Counted from the stretch's first letter, positions 11,757-25,615 are shown. The stretch: DNA of 64,000 bases from Breviolum minutum Mf 1.05b.01 (GCA_000507305.1 DF240526.1:38092-102091); one strand, 5' to 3'. Translations and numbers: made by a program. Notes: generated from the sequence alone by a model not told the origin.

Positions 11757-13697
11757 GCGAAATCGAGAACAGCCGCGGCTTGCGAGATAAAAAAAGCCGT
11801 AGAACGACGATGGCAGATGTTCTAAATCATTGAACACTTTTCTGATTCTTTTTGGGATTCGCTATTTTTTTCTAAAAAGATTAGAGTCCGATTTTTGATT
11901 TCGCACGTTGGAGGTCAATGGTTTGGACGTGATGTTGTACTTCTGGGATGATCGAGATGGACCTGATTTTTGTGGCTGGTGGTTTGGCCCCAAGGTGCGG
12001 GGATCGTTGCTTCTTCTTCCTTGGTTGAGATATATATTTTTAAGGGATGAACAAATTCTCTGTCCTTCCCTTGGGACCTCTCTTATGGTCTTGGGGGATG
12101 ATTAGAATTTTGGCAAATAGATGTATAGTTGGTGGGATTTGGAGTTGATTTAGGCTGATCCCCCGAAAACTGTTTGAATGAAATAAGGAGCTACTAGCTG
12201 CCTCGAGGTTTAGCAAAAAAAGATGTGCCTTGAATGGCCAGGTGGGTGGTGATCAAGTCTGGGCCTTTCATTCCGAGAAAGCGCCCACCCCACCGTTGAG
12301 TGGTTGGAAGGCACACCTTGGGCCTGGTGGGCTTTGCTGGAAAAGTGGAGAGTTTTGGGTTTTGAGCCTCCTTTTGGAAACAGGCGAAGCAGAAAAAAAA
12401 CCTAGATGAGCCTAGAGCCCCACTTCTGTTTTTGAAGGCCAACCCCCAAAACAAGGCCTTTTTGAATCAAAACAGCCGGGTCATTTTGGGTTCTAGGTGC
12501 ACATATCCACAAATAACTCCCTCGTACAGACTCACACCTGCAGGTGCCGTACGACGGTCCCGTTGACAATACCTTCATCTTGCAGCTTGCTGCAGGCCCC
12601 ATGTGAATGTGTTCTGGGTTTGGGCTGTTGATGTTTTGGGATACTAAGAACTGAAGAATTTCACACCCAACAATTCTAACTTGATCATATCATCACCATC
12701 ACATATCGTTATACGGTCGCATTCATATCGAACAGTATCACAACCAGTGGATTCAAGGCATCATCTCCCCAAAACTTCCCTGGAAGCCACTCCGGACTTG
12801 CCCCAAATACACTGCTTTACACTAGCTGAGAACCCAAACCATTCCAGTATGCTTTCCTTCTGATGCCACACCAGACCGGAGTTTCACGCAAATTGCGATT
12901 CTAAAGTTTAGCAGTATTGAAGGGATTTTGATTTGATTCCCTTTCTCCACATGTTCAGATGTGGGACGACCCGTCCTTTTCATTTGCCGGGTGAGGCTAT
13001 TCAAAAGGATCTACGCCGCAGTACCAGCCTGTCGGCAAGCTTGGACTCAACAATCCAGGATTGCAGCTACGATAGTCCATGATCACATGTTTCAACCCTT
13101 TTTTGGTGGGGATGAGCCTATTCATCCTATTCATCTCAGACTTTTCCCTTTCACTGGGCCGGATACATCCCAGATATGAAGAAATCCTTTCAAAAATTGG
13201 GTGCCTTTTAATTTTTTTGAGTCACTAACAAACAGAAAAGTTTACACCTTGAAAATTGATGGGATGGGTTGTAAGTTACTAAGACTTTCCGGCTTCCTTT
13301 TTTGGGGGCCTTAAACGGCCTAATTTTGGAGGGACGTTTCCCCAGCCGTTCGTTTCGGGGAGGGTGCCATCGCATCATTGAGTCGTCTCCATGAGGTGGG
13401 AGGCGTGCCTCAGTCGTTGCCTCGGAGATCGCCTTGATTTTTTGCACCAAAAATGGCTTTTTGTTGTGGGGGAAACATCTATAGTTACTATGGTAGTATT
13501 GTTGTATATTATATATTATCATATTATATACAAACATAAATTATATATATGTATGTAAAATATACAGTAGATATGTTTAGTGAATCAAGCTATCTGGCTA
13601 TGCTTGATTGAAAGAAGATGTTCTGTTAGTTTTGTCCATCTATTTCCAAGAGTTTCCAATTTTTTCCTCTACCTGAGACAACAGCAACAGTCTCCTC
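11757..13697. other. Spacer with one exon candidate
   Basis: Mostly non-coding. 12543-12606 follows an AG acceptor and reads VPYDGPVDNTFILQLAAGPM then a stop, so it could be a terminal exon of an unrecognised gene. 12985-13080 is open in all three forward frames. 13500-13570 is an AT-rich run. Confidence 0.3.
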
Positions 13698-15525
13698 ATG
13701 CCACAAAGGACGGTTCCCTATAGCTATGGCCCTGCTCCAGTGGACACCTCAGCAGCCCACTGCAACTGGACCTGCTGGTGGTCCATAGCCTGCGGATCCA
13801 AGGCTTATGGTCTCCCTCCAGCGTATGGGTGCGGCAGGGGAAGTGGCATAAAACCCATGGCCGAACCTTTGGAGATATGCGGAACCCAACTTCCATGACA
13901 TGAGGATTCATTGGGCATTTTTCCAAAATCTGGTGATTTTGGGAAAAGCTTCCAATCTCAAAAAAAATACCTGTTTGCGGAACCGGAGGTACGGCGTGCC
14001 CGGATATGAACCGCAGGCGCTGTTGCACCCCAAGTGCAACTTGTTCTTTGTCTGTTGCACTGTGTCAAGCATGTTAACAGGCTGAGCGGAGAAGTCCAGA
14101 ACGGAAACGAAAAGAGGCAAAGCTGCACATGTTTTGACAAGTCTTATGGTTTGTCTAAGTTTGACCTGTTTGAACATGTTGACCCATACTTTTCCAATGC
14201 AATCCTTGTATTTCAATTGCTACGCAGGATCACAAAGTCGATAAAAAGAAAAAAGAGGAGGACGGTTCCCATGGTCTGCTTTTTTTTGAACACAAGCAGT
14301 GCATTGTCATGCCAATGGCCCGGCGGTGTGTAAGGATGCCAAGCAACGGCGGAAGAACGCTGAGGAAGAGAAAAAAGCCGCAGCCAAGCGGAAAGAAGAG
14401 GACTCCCTGTTTTGTTGAAATTGGACACCTTTGGCAAAATGAAAGTGCCAACTTCCTGTATAGGAGGCAATCAAGAAAAAGGAACAGGAACAAAAACAAA
14501 AAGAAGAGGCTTGTGACACCTTGTGACTTCAAGTTCTTCTTCTTGTTGTTGTTGTTGTTGTTGACACAACCATCCCAAAAACATTGAACATGGATACTGG
14601 ATACTTTGAACTTCGTTTCTCACACTTCAAAGTCTTGCTTGTCAGATATCATTTCGTTGACACTGTTGATGGAAGAAATCCTGCACCACCTAGGATGTAT
14701 AAAACCCTGTAAATGGGATAAACTACCTGCCAACTGGGGCAGGATTTCTTGCATCAACAGTATCTTTGGGTTTTTTTTTGATCAACCTAAGGCCGCCAAG
14801 CAAAAGAAAGATCTTGAAGAGAGACGACGACAAGAACAGAGGTCGACCTTGGCGATCCGAAGGCGTCGGGACCGGAATTTTGGTGAGGATTGAATGGGGA
14901 AAGTACCATCGAATTTGTATATATCATATTTTGTTTGGTTGGTTATGGAATATAGCATTTAAGCTATTCACATCAATAATTTTGTTTTAAACATCATGAG
15001 CTGACATCTCATTGGAAACATCACCTGTGATTTTCGAAGGAGAGGCGTCATGCGGATGTTTTATCTTTATCTGTTCGGAATTCCACCCCACATTGCGCTG
15101 TGCAGGGTGATTCAGAAGGTTCGACTAGCATCACCCGAGACCTTCTCGGAGGTTCAAAAAGAACTTCAGGCACGACGCCGTGATGGAAACAAATATGGAA
15201 CTCTTTTCAGCTTCATAAGTGTCGCGGAATGAATATAGTACCTGTGGTTGGGCTTATGTAATATATTCATATGATAGAAATTGACATGAGTTGAATGGAA
15301 TTGATATGATATGAAATGAATTGATGTGTTATGATGTGATATGGAGAGAAGGACGAAGAGCATGCTCAGATGATGAATATGATGGATAACATAGGGGGAT
15401 GCCCAGTGCGTAACCCAGATGAAATACGATGAACTGGGGTGGATGCAATGGCGGCAACGCCGGGGACAACGAAGATGAGCATGACGAGGATAACGAGGAT
15501 AACGATGGTAACGATGCGAGCGACC

Positions 15526-15610
<85 letters not shown>

Positions 15611-17838
15611 CGAGGAAGACAAAGAACCCCGAACAACCCAACATCAGGACCACAGGTCCAAACTTTGGGGAGCAGGGGAACGTTCCAGGGGCAAAAAATC
15701 TGACTCTAGCCAACCTGACCACTCAGCATTCCTCAACATGAGAGTCGTAATTCACAGGGAAATATGGAGGCTGAGGAGTGATTTAACATGATAAAAGAAT
15801 GATACTGACCATGCATAGCATTGAGCCCTTTATGATTACCTACATGTTTTTCTCATTTCTGAAAGGAATTTTGAAAATTCAGCAGGAGATTCTCGGAGTC
15901 GAGCTGGAAAATACCGGAAGCCAAAAAGAGAGGATCAAAGAGGCGCTACGGAGAAAATCGGTGAAATTCACCTGGCTACTGGTTCTAAAAATTCATGGCA
16001 ACTGGATTTTTACCGCAAACATTTCGAAAAAAAGGAACCATTTTTTTCTTGAGGATGTTTTTTTTTTTAAAAGAGAAAAAACGGCAGGCATTGGGATGTG
16101 ATTGGAAGATCTTGGATGTTAGCTGCGAAGTTGTTGTTGGATGTAGCAAGGAAAGCGAGAAAGGTTTGGAGCAAGCGACGAAAAGAATTGATAGCATCAA
16201 GGAGCAGCGTCAAAAAGAACTGGTCGGGCAGCTCAGATTTTCACGTGGAAAACCGTGTGTGTTTTTTTTTAGGGTACAGGGGCTTTGCTAGCCAGTTACC
16301 CCCCGAATTAACATATGCCGGTTGAAGGTTGAAGATGATTTTTCCTCTTCCTTGGGTGGAATATGTTACTTTCCAGGATATGAAAAATGTGACAATTTAT
16401 TATGAGAACCCCCAAAAAGCCAACCATAAGTAAGGCCGGGTTTTGACGCTTTTGAACTACTGCTCACGTGGCTGAGTTTGACACCTCTCTAAGAAAAAGG
16501 CACCTGTCATCCATTTGTCCCTATTGTTGATGAACAAAATCCTGCAACCCTGCCTAGGTAGCTCATTTACAGTGTAGATACTTTTGGGTGCTTTTCGGAT
16601 TGAAGTGGCAACGATACAATTGGTGTTTTGTCAGGACAAAAAGGAAGCTGAGGAGAGAAAAAGATTAGAGCAGCAGGCCAAGACGGATGAACTCCTGAAG
16701 GACCGTGCCGCGGCGGTCGCGGCAATTTTTTTCAAGGCATTTTGGCAGTCACCGAAATCAGACCTTTTTTAGCTTTTGACAAGAAAAAGCAGCACTTTCC
16801 CAAGAGTTCTGAGTGAAAATAATAGGTGAATCTTCAAAGACGTATCGCACGGATTGTAATTAGGGCCAGAGCGGCCAGAGTGAAGGTAGATTAGATGGCG
16901 AGCCACTCCCGCGAGGGAGGTTTAGAAGAGTGGTATGATAAACCAATGCATGGCAATGGTGGCATCTACTGTGCAGCTGGTGTAAGAAAGTGCCAAATAA
17001 TCATCTTTTGTATCAATGGCTGCTCCTTTGAAGGAGGTGGTTTAATTTTTGCAGGAAATACACCCTGAAAAAATCCTCAAGTATTTCTTTCCCAGCAAGA
17101 AATGAAGGGTCCCCTCCAACAAAATGTTACAAAAATGGATATCATTTCAGATGAACGGAGCAAAGAACTGCAGATCTCTTTCAGGAGCTCAGCGATTTGG
17201 TGGACTCTGCAGAAGCTTCGATTGAACGACTCAAGGACTCTGATCGTATGGGAGAGGGTTTCAGCTTCCCATGAGACCCCTTCTAAATGGTCTTAATGAT
17301 AGCATATACATGGGGGCTACTAACTAACCACTTACTAGCTGGGATGATCCTCCAAGTATGTGAATTCAGATGACTTCACTTGAAAAAGTAAATCAATATA
17401 AATCCAACAATTTGATCAGATAGAATAGATGAATATGACAAAGATGGACTGAATGCTTACATTTACTTTTTTGCTTCTTCATGCTTTGAAAATTGCAATG
17501 CTAGAATAGTGAATGCAGATGCCTTTAGGTACGATGGAACATTCTCTTACATGGGGGGAAGATGATAACATTCCCGAGGAGCTGTCCGCTCCTTTGTGCG
17601 ATAAGATCGAGGACAGTGTCAGCCTGCCATAATTTTCGGGCACAACTGCCAGCAGCTTGAGGAAATTGATTAAAGGATGATGCACATGTATTGATGGAGT
17701 ACTACAGACAATGCCCCACCAACAACAACAGCAACTACTACTACGACTGTGACTGCGACTGCGACTGCGACTGCTACAACTAACACCAACACCAACACCA
17801 ACAACGACGACGACGACAACACCAACAACAGCAACAGC

Positions 17839-17885
<47 letters not shown>

Positions 17886-20800
17886 GAACAACAACAACAG
17901 GAAGAACAAGAACAAGAGCAAACATAGTACTAAGAACTAAGAACAAGAACAAGAGCAAGAACAAGAACAAGAAGAATAACAAGAGCAAAAGCAATAGTAA
18001 AAACAATAACAAGAACAGAGCAATGCCATCCACAATAACAATAGTACAAACAAGAACCTGAGCCAGAAAATAGCAATAACGAGAACACTAGCAAGAATAA
18101 TAACAATAACAACAACAATAGCAATACCAAGAACAAGATTAAGAGCAAGAGTAAAAACAATAACGATAACGATAGCAAGAACAGACCCATAAAGATGACA
18201 ATGAAAATGGTAAGAATTAGAACAAGACATGAGCAGAACAATAATGATAATTCAACAACAATGGTAAGAACAATAGCAAGAAGAATACCAATTTTACCAG
18301 CGAGAAGACGATCAAGATCAAAATCAATAACCATAACAATAACAATAGGAACACATAAGAATAAGAATTGAAACAGCAGAACATGATCAAAATCAACAGC
18401 AGCAGCAACATCAACAACAACAACAACAGCAACCACAGCAACCACAGCAACCACAGCAACCACAACGGCACTGGGTGAATTATGACTGGACCGTGACTTC
18501 AAATTGCCAGGTGAAGGAAGTCGAGGCCTGTGCCCTGGCTGTTGAAGAGGCAGCCAGCTGCCTGCTGTCCCAAATGTTGGGAGAAGTTCGTGTTTTTGTT
18601 AATCAAATTCCTAATCTTGCATGAGAATGAATGGTACACGTTTTTTTTGCTCCCATTTCAAGTTTATGGTACAGTGGATATTCATTGGCTTTGACAGTGA
18701 ATTGGGGTGGATACTTTATTTTGGATTCTAAAATAGAAACCAATAGACATACCATTTTGGCAGATTGATAAAATCTTCTGTTTTCAAACACCGGTCTCAG
18801 GAGTAGTTGTGTTGCTTTGTCGTATCCATAAGTTTGCCACATGGGAATGTGAACGCACCAATCTTTATTAGTGGATAGCAGGTAGGATCAGTGGAAAATG
18901 ACCATGTCCATGCTTGTAAAGGAAAGGAGACTCGTTTTAGGTTTGGACTTTAGACCTGTTTGGATCGAGTTGTTGCTGAAGTACAGGGCATGGAGCTATT
19001 GGAACGGAAAAACATCCTATATGGTGAACACTTGCAGTTGTTTTATTTGATCCTTTTCACGGAGGGGAGCAACAAAAAAACTTTTGGCAAACTTTAGGGT
19101 CCAGATCCACTCCATTGACGACACACCAGGCCGGCTCAGATGCCAAGAGTGCCACGAAGGTGGGGGAACCAAGAGGCACTGCAACTGAAAAAAAAGGTCG
19201 AGGGACCCGAAAAGGAAAGGATGGTTTTCCAAACCCTACTTTTTAAGGGGCTATGTTAGTTTTTAGGGAGGGTCATTTTTGTTGATAGAGTTTATTGAAT
19301 GTGGAGCCCACTGATGTTTTGTTCTTAGAAAAAAGAACGGAAAGCTGAGAGCTTGCTCCAACAGTCCAAAAACAAAGTATCTTCGCAGATATATAATTTC
19401 TGAATGAAGATATGAGTAGACGATTTTTGGAGTTACTACTGATTTGACATTTGTGAAACAAAAGCAAAGAGTTCTTTTTTATACACCTCTCGGCATAAGG
19501 CGTGCACTGACTTCATTTTGGTGAAAGGGAACGACATCAAGGAGAGTTGCGCACCCTGGGAACAGGAACAAGTAGGCTTGAGCATAATTGTCAACAACCA
19601 AGAACAACAAGATCTTATTTTTATTTCTGATTCTGTATCAACAAAACTGATCAAAACGTGTGGTGAATCAAAAACACAAGAGCAGTCTGGATTTTTGAGT
19701 TCTCCAAAAAGCAAAGTGTTCCAAAAGAACAACATCCAGAGGTGGTACGGTTGATGGAAGAAATCCTGCAAACAATTTTTTCAGATTGGTAGTTTGACTT
19801 CATTATTTACAGGGTTTTAGCACCATCCAAACGGTGGTTGTTTGGGATATCTTCCACGAAGCCTTCACCTCAAGGATCCAGTCCCAAGTCCTTTAGCTCC
19901 TGGTATTCAAGCTCCTGGAGCATCGGACACCAAGCAGGTGAGGGAAAAACGTGTGAAGATTTTTTTTTTTTAAAGGTGCTTCCAAGGATGATTGATGATG
20001 AACAAATTCTATGTGCCTTAAAATGAAAAGGTTTCAAGTCTTTCAATGTTGTTGATGAATATTGTTGAAGATTTCCAGTTTTAGATTCTAGATGTGGATT
20101 TTGCAATGTTTTTAAGCAACTTTTTGCTGGTTTTAGGAAAGATGTCCACATTTCCATGCACTCGATCTTCAGGCCTTGGGAAAGCTCCTTCAGCGCATCA
20201 ATGAGTGCGGGAAAACGGCGGAAGCCTTGATCCAAGCTGCTAGAGGCCGCTGTCGGGTGGGAAGGGGTTGGAAGAAAACCAATGGAAATTGGTTGGGTCA
20301 TTGGTCAGTTAGGGATTTTATCCCCCATATAACCTAAACTGGCTGGTGGCAACTCAAAAAAAAAAAAATATATATACATACATATTTATTTGTTTATTTA
20401 TTTATTTATCTATTCATTTTCACCTCTCTTTAAGGAAGATTCCCATTTTGACGAGCATATTTTTCAAATGGGTTGAAACCACCAACTAGAAATTGATGGA
20501 AATTGCTGGAAATTGGAAGTTGGTGATAAGAGTGGGTGGGATAATATCTATATATTCCAGTTGCAGTACACAAATTTCAGCAGATGTTTTGTTCTGGTGG
20601 CGCCAGATACAGAATATGGGCAGGGGGGGGGGGTAAAATTTTTGATCAGTATATAATCACCAGTAAACCCAGTAAAGCCCATCTATTCACCTTCATCTTT
20701 ACCACCGTCCAAAAGCTCCCCACCCCCGTTGAGTCGTCCTCGCTCGGTTCCAGGTGCCAAAGAGCAGGCGGTCCGCCGCGCCTCGGCTCGACAAAAGACG

Positions 20801-23800
20801 AAAGAACGAGAGGAGTTGTTCGCCAAGTACGACCGCGACAAAGATCAGCTCCTCAATCAGATGGAGGCCTTGAGCAATTTGTTGTTGAAGCTGTTGAAAT
20901 GCTTGAAATGTGGATATTTTTGCAGGGGGTTGGTCTAAGAGTTTGTTGTTTTATTTATTTTTGTGAAGGTTGGTGAAGTGGTTGAAAGGGAATGAAAGAA
21001 AAGGGTTGAAGATTTGGGTCTGGTTGAAGTGGTTCAAGTGGTTGGACTTTTTGATGCCACTTTTTTTTTCCAAAAAAGTGATTCTTCTGAATGGATTGGT
21101 GAAGAGTTTTGACGCTGAAGAGCTGCGTTTTGGCGTTTTGCCTGTGACCTTGTGTCAGGTCATAGCTTATGCTAAGAAAGAACTCTCTGTGAATGTGGAC
21201 AAGGTGAAAACACACAGTCGTGGCTGAATCATGTAAAAGCCCATCTTTTTTTTTGAATTGCTGGGGAAACCCTCGGTGGCGCGTAAATCCACGTGATGAG
21301 GTGCTTCTGGACAAGATTTGGAGATGTACCGTTGATGAAGATGAAAAAGGCATTAGCCTTGACAAGCCAGGGCCTGAGTATAAGCCACTTGCGCAGTTAG
21401 GAACCAACACTTGTTCACCGCTGTTGACCCTGTTGACCTGTTGAGGATGTACTTGCTGAATTCCTCACTTGGCATTGCCAGAGAAATGCAGAGGAATGAG
21501 TTCCTTGGCAAAAGAAACTTGGAGAAATTGCCGTTTTTTGTTGGACATAGCAACCTTGCAGTGTGGTGAAGCACACTGTCTTGACAGGTTTTGATAGACT
21601 TTTCATGTCACATTCGATGGATCCTACCAGGCGCAGAAAAGCGGCCAGAATAGCGAAGGCGAATGGGCCTATCATGACTTGGAGGGTTGGTATCTCCAGA
21701 AAGACTAGGTGCAACCAAACATATTTTGCAATGCTCACCCTACTTGTTGTAAGACTCCCATTTTGTACTTCAATCTTTTTTTAATCCATGGCTGCGGTCA
21801 TGGCTGGAATTCATCCGACATTTTACGATGAAACATTGAGTAGTGGGAGGATTTCACCCCCAATTTTATGTACTTACTACCAGTTATGATGGGAATTCAT
21901 TCCCCGTTTTTGCCTGGCATTTTGGTGGGTTTTTCTGGTGTCCATGTCAGGAAAAGGTCCTTGCTGGCCTCAGAGAAAGGCTAAAGAACAAGGTCCGCGA
22001 GGCTGGAATTGATTGGTTTGTTCGGACTCGAGGCATCTAAAAAGGTCATACCACACAGTCATGAAAAACGATGAGGAGTTGAGTGGTTTTTGGATTTGTT
22101 GGAGGTAGTTTTGCTGTTGAACCATTATTTGCTTTAGTAGTTCTTGCGGTTGAAAGAACCATTTGCACTTTAAACAAAATCCAATGGTTGGTGATAGTCT
22201 TTACAATGAATATGCTTGGTGTGTTAGGCAATCCTACCCAGGAAGGACTTGATTCGGACGTACTTCACCAGGATTTGTCCTCAAAAGCGAGCCTGTCACA
22301 GGTAGAGAAAGTCTATTCAGACTTCCATAAGGAGATGAAGGCTGTGGAAGCGGCGGTGCGTCCAATGCCCATGAAGGTGCGGGAGCAGGACAATTTTTTT
22401 CTTGGCGGGGGGGGGGGGTCCAAATTCGAAAAAATGCACTTATATCAGGAAAAAATCTCCAAGAAATTTGGCAAATCAACAAAAAAAGTTTCTGGAAGGT
22501 GAATTTGTTGAAAAACCCACCAATGTGCACCATTTTTTGGATGATTCCAAACCCTAACATCCTTCACCAATGTCAATTGGACTTCCCACAGGTTAAGAGC
22601 TCCTCGTGTTCCGAAATGGACAGCTACGCCACGGAGTGCGAACGGAAGCTCGAGGTACCCGAAACGTTTCATGCGAAATGGCAATCTTGGGTGGGTCTGA
22701 GAGTTAGATCCTTCAAAACCAATGGTTACCCGGGTATACCCTCCCTGAAACGAACAGTTGGCCCCCTGAAAATGGATGGTTGGAAGACGATCCTTTTTTT
22801 TTGGGGGGATGGCCTATGTTCACGGGCTACTGTTAGTTTGAGGCGGTGTATAGTATATTGGCAAAATATTAAGCAAAAATGAATTTGATTCATCACCAAC
22901 CAGTTGACGATTGGACATATTAGATAGGTGGGAAGCTGAATTTTTGCAAAGCCTCAAAAGTCACAGCAATGAAGTTGCAGTTTCAAAGTATGAAACTACT
23001 TGAAGCTGATTATTTTTCACAAAAAACTACAGCTTCTATGAGATTCTTGGAAATACCTGAAATTTGTATCTGTCAAATTTCTTGGAACTAATTGAAGACT
23101 ACGAATTGAAGCTTCTATTTTTTTCTTGGAGTGTCAATTTTCAGGGATCTACAGGACAAAAATCACTTGGGGTCAGCTGTCAGCTGTCAGGGATTCGGAT
23201 CTTGAGGCGTTGGTCACGAAGAAAAACAACAACAGTAACAGTTGATTTGGGAATCTCACAGGGAGTATACTACCCAATTGTTATGGGAAGTATGGATTGA
23301 TAAACTCCCTCATGAGGGATAGTTTGTTTGGGTTGCTTAGCTTGTGGAACACTTCAGTCACTGGCGGGCTGCAGGCCTGCAAGAAAAGTGCTGACAAAGT
23401 CAAGCAGCGCATCAAAACTATTCCCTTTGGCTTTGATAAGATGCTTGGACGATTTTTTAGATGTCAATGTAGGTCATAAGAAGCCATATTTGCCTTTAAA
23501 AATAGTCCAAGTCTCTAATCGTGACAGAGAGGGTTCTTGTGGCAGCAAAGGGAGGTGTGTGTATATATCATACATATACACATAATGTTTGTGCACATAT
23601 AAATACCATTACATGAATCTTATATATACGTACATACAGACTTCTGAATCCTGGGTCTAGTGGTCCTCTATTCCTGAGTCCATGACATGACCTGAAAAAT
23701 GGGAGCGAAAAAAAGAGACTCCTATTTTTTCAGATGAAAAGACTCCTCAGGAAGTACGAAGAGGACATGAAAGAATTTTTCAGATCGGAGGCAAAGACGT

Positions 23801-25615
23801 GTTTGGAGTGTTGTGGACCTGGACATGGGGGTGATTTTTTGCCGAAAAAAATGGGCACCAGACTTTAGTTGTTGAAGCTTTGATTTGCATGGTGCAGGAC
23901 AACTATCTTGGAGTTGAGTATATAATATATATAATATATTATATATATACATATGTATGTACTATATCGTAAATCATTGTTGGTTTCCTGGTTTCAAGTT
24001 GCCAACCTCCAACGCTTCTCGAAACGAACGAAACGCAGTCGAAGCTCTTGGAGCTGCAGATGGGCCGCTCAGAGTTGCGCATCACACGGGTGGAAAACTT
24101 ATGTCGACGTCACAGGGAGCAGGTTGGGAGCCGGGACGTGGGGGACGTGGGTTCCACGAGCAGAAAAAGGTGGAGAGGAGATGTAGACATTGGGTTGATG
24201 ATGTTGATGATTCGTAGTGCTTTTTTTGATTCAACAAAAATACCGATGCTCGCATTAGTTGAAGTTGGCAGTGTATTTGAGTTGTGTTTTTTTTTAAGGT
24301 GCATCCCAGGGAAGGCAGGATGAGCCATGAAAACTATCGCAGTTTTTCACTTGGCTTGATGTGAAGAGGGAATGATGTGATGAGGATCCCAAAACTCTTG
24401 CAGCACTTTTTTTCAATCAGAAGTGGTCATATTTGGTGGAGTGTTGGGTGTCATTTGAGCTACAAAATCCTGTTTGATTGATTTAATGTCTAGGATGATA
24501 CTTGCATGATACGACCCTCTATAATGGGGAATACAATACGACCTTATGAGAATCCCCCACTAATCAATCAGGATTTAACATAGAATGGGATGGACGTGGT
24601 TTTTTCTGTAGCTCATTTGACCCATTTCAACGTCGTTGACTGCAGGCTGCTCGCAAAGAAGCTCGAGAGATGGAGATGGTCAAAGCATTTGGCACGAAGG
24701 TGCAAAATACTAGATACATCAGTGTCAGATGGAATGGGTCCTTAACAAAAACCATTCCAAATATCATTAGATAATATAAAATGTCATTTTGAATCTACAA
24801 AAAGATCAAGCATTTTGAATCTGCATTTTGGTCATTCCAAAAAACATTCAACTATTGAACATCCAGCTATAAAACCAGAGCTTTTTTTAAGGAAATTTGA
24901 TCCCAAAAAAGATGGACCTTTGGAAAATTTGTTGGATTTCCAGGTGCTCAGGCAATATGCTCGTGTCAACAAGCTCACCTTCGAGGCCCCGTAATTTTGG
25001 AGTGATGACTTCAATGGATATGAGCATGCGTCATTTTTTTTTGAGAAAAAAACATGAACAAACAATCCTTTTGAAGGATTTCAAGAATATGGATGATGTA
25101 TGATGATGCTAAAATGATGTTTATTTTTGAATCGGCTCATGATTCTCTTGGAGCCCGTACGTGCCGTGGAGGAATTGTTTAGCCATCTTGATGCCGATGG
25201 TGATGGTGCCATAGATGAGGAGGACCGTGTTGCAGGTTGCCACGCTTGCAGACCAACAGTCGTTGAATTCTCCACACAAATCGGTGTGCAGGAGTTCGTT
25301 TCCTTCTTTGCGACGGTGGACAAGGTGGGTCAACTGAACAACCACTTCAGAGCTTCAGGGTACTTAGTAAAAGAATAAGAGCTTTATACTTACAACTTAT
25401 TTTGCAAAAAAAACTTCAGTACCCTTTTCAAAAGGGAACTTATTCGAACCGATTTCTGAGAACATGATTTTTTTACGTTACCATGCGTTTGGGGGCCAAT
25501 CCTTCAGGAGATCAAGGAAGATGAGGACTTTTTGGACTCAGAGGAGTTGGTTGAGAAAGTGGAGAAAAACTTGGAGGAAGAGCTTCCAGATCTCAATGAC
25601 ATCGAGATGGAGAAG
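13698..25615 (+). CDS. Large charged coiled-coil protein with EF-hands, many short exons
   Basis: Many exons of about 30-110 nt, most of them Lys/Glu/Arg/Gln-rich coiled coil, flanked by AG|G acceptors and GT, GC or GA donors. Examples are 14228-14264, 14335-14400 (GA donor), 14464-14508 (GC), 14792-14841, 15883-15960 and 16635-16715. A Gln-rich exon may end near 18511, followed by VKEVEACALAVEEAASCLLS. EF-hand 1 spans exons 20754-20866 and 21159-21203: helix REELFAKY, loop DRDKDQLLNQME, helix VIAYAKKEL. The 3' set joins in phase 0: 24646-24699, 24944-24985, 25154-25219, 25292-25324 and 25508-25615. It contains EF-hand 2: EELFSHL, loop DADGDGAIDE completed across an intron as E, then FVSFFATVDK. 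The likely role is a calcium-responsive scaffold or cytoskeletal protein (inference). The start at 13698 (MPQRTVPYSYGPAPVD, Tyr/Pro/Gly-rich) and the true end are uncertain. It could be more than one gene. Confidence 0.6.
14662..14761. mobile_element. Family B inverted-repeat element, copy 1 (intronic)
   Basis: Left arm ACTGTTGATGGAAGAAATCC then TGCA. The right arm is its complement, GCAGGATTTCTTGCATCAAC then AGT. The centre holds AAACCCTGTAAATGGGATAA. It lies in the intron between exons 14464-14508 and 14792-14841 of the EF-hand gene. Other copies are at 19746, 38024 and 60451. Confidence 0.8.
15524..15610. repeat. (ATG/GAT)n microsatellite
   Basis: Nearly 30 uninterrupted ATG/GAT triplets. 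They read as poly-Asp, poly-Met or, on the other strand, poly-His/Ser/Ile, none of which needs to be real protein. It sits in an intron-like stretch of the EF-hand gene. Confidence 0.95.
17703..18478. repeat. Long CAA/AAC/AAG-rich low-complexity tract
   Basis: About 780 bases almost free of T on the + strand, made of AAC, CAA, GAC, CAG and AAGAAC units, including a clean AAC run at 17827-17885 and CAGCAACCA repeats near 18430. The 3' end, from about 18360, stays open as a Gln-rich frame (QQQQHQQQ, then QQP repeats) that runs into RHWVNYDWTVTSNCQ and the AG|G junction at about 18511. A polyglutamine exon is therefore possible there. The long hydrophobic minus-strand frames over this tract are artefacts. 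Confidence 0.8.
19746..19858. mobile_element. Family B inverted-repeat element, copy 2 (intronic)
   Basis: Left arm GGTTGATGGAAGAAATCCTG. Internal ATTTACAGGGTTTTAG. The right arm GTTTGGGATATCTTCCACGA is an imperfect complement. The right end abuts a possible AG acceptor that precedes a Pro-rich exon candidate (LHLKDPVPSPLAPG), so the element may supply the 3' part of an intron. Confidence 0.7.
22735..22850. mobile_element. Family A inverted-repeat element, copy 3 (intronic)
   Basis: Left TATACCCTCCCTGAAACGAA; right CTACTGTTAGTTTGAGGCGG then TGTA. The ends match the family A arm with mismatches. It lies inside the EF-hand gene, after the exon that ends CERKLE. A lone right-arm-like stretch (CTATGTTAGTTTTTAGGGAG) also occurs near 19250. 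Confidence 0.55.

Noticed and set aside
11151..11837. 228-residue minus-strand frame
   Set aside because: Shadow of the last exon of the FAD enzyme, whose + strand reading has motifs and splice phases.
15166..15722. Minus-strand frames with long poly-His, poly-Ser or poly-Ile runs, and + frames with poly-Asp or poly-Met
   Set aside because: All are readings of one ATG/GAT microsatellite; nothing around them looks coding.
17479..18502. Minus-strand hydrophobic Leu/Val-rich frames of up to 190 residues suggesting membrane proteins
   Set aside because: They are the complement of the CAA/AAC/AAG repeat tract; composition is purely repeat-driven.
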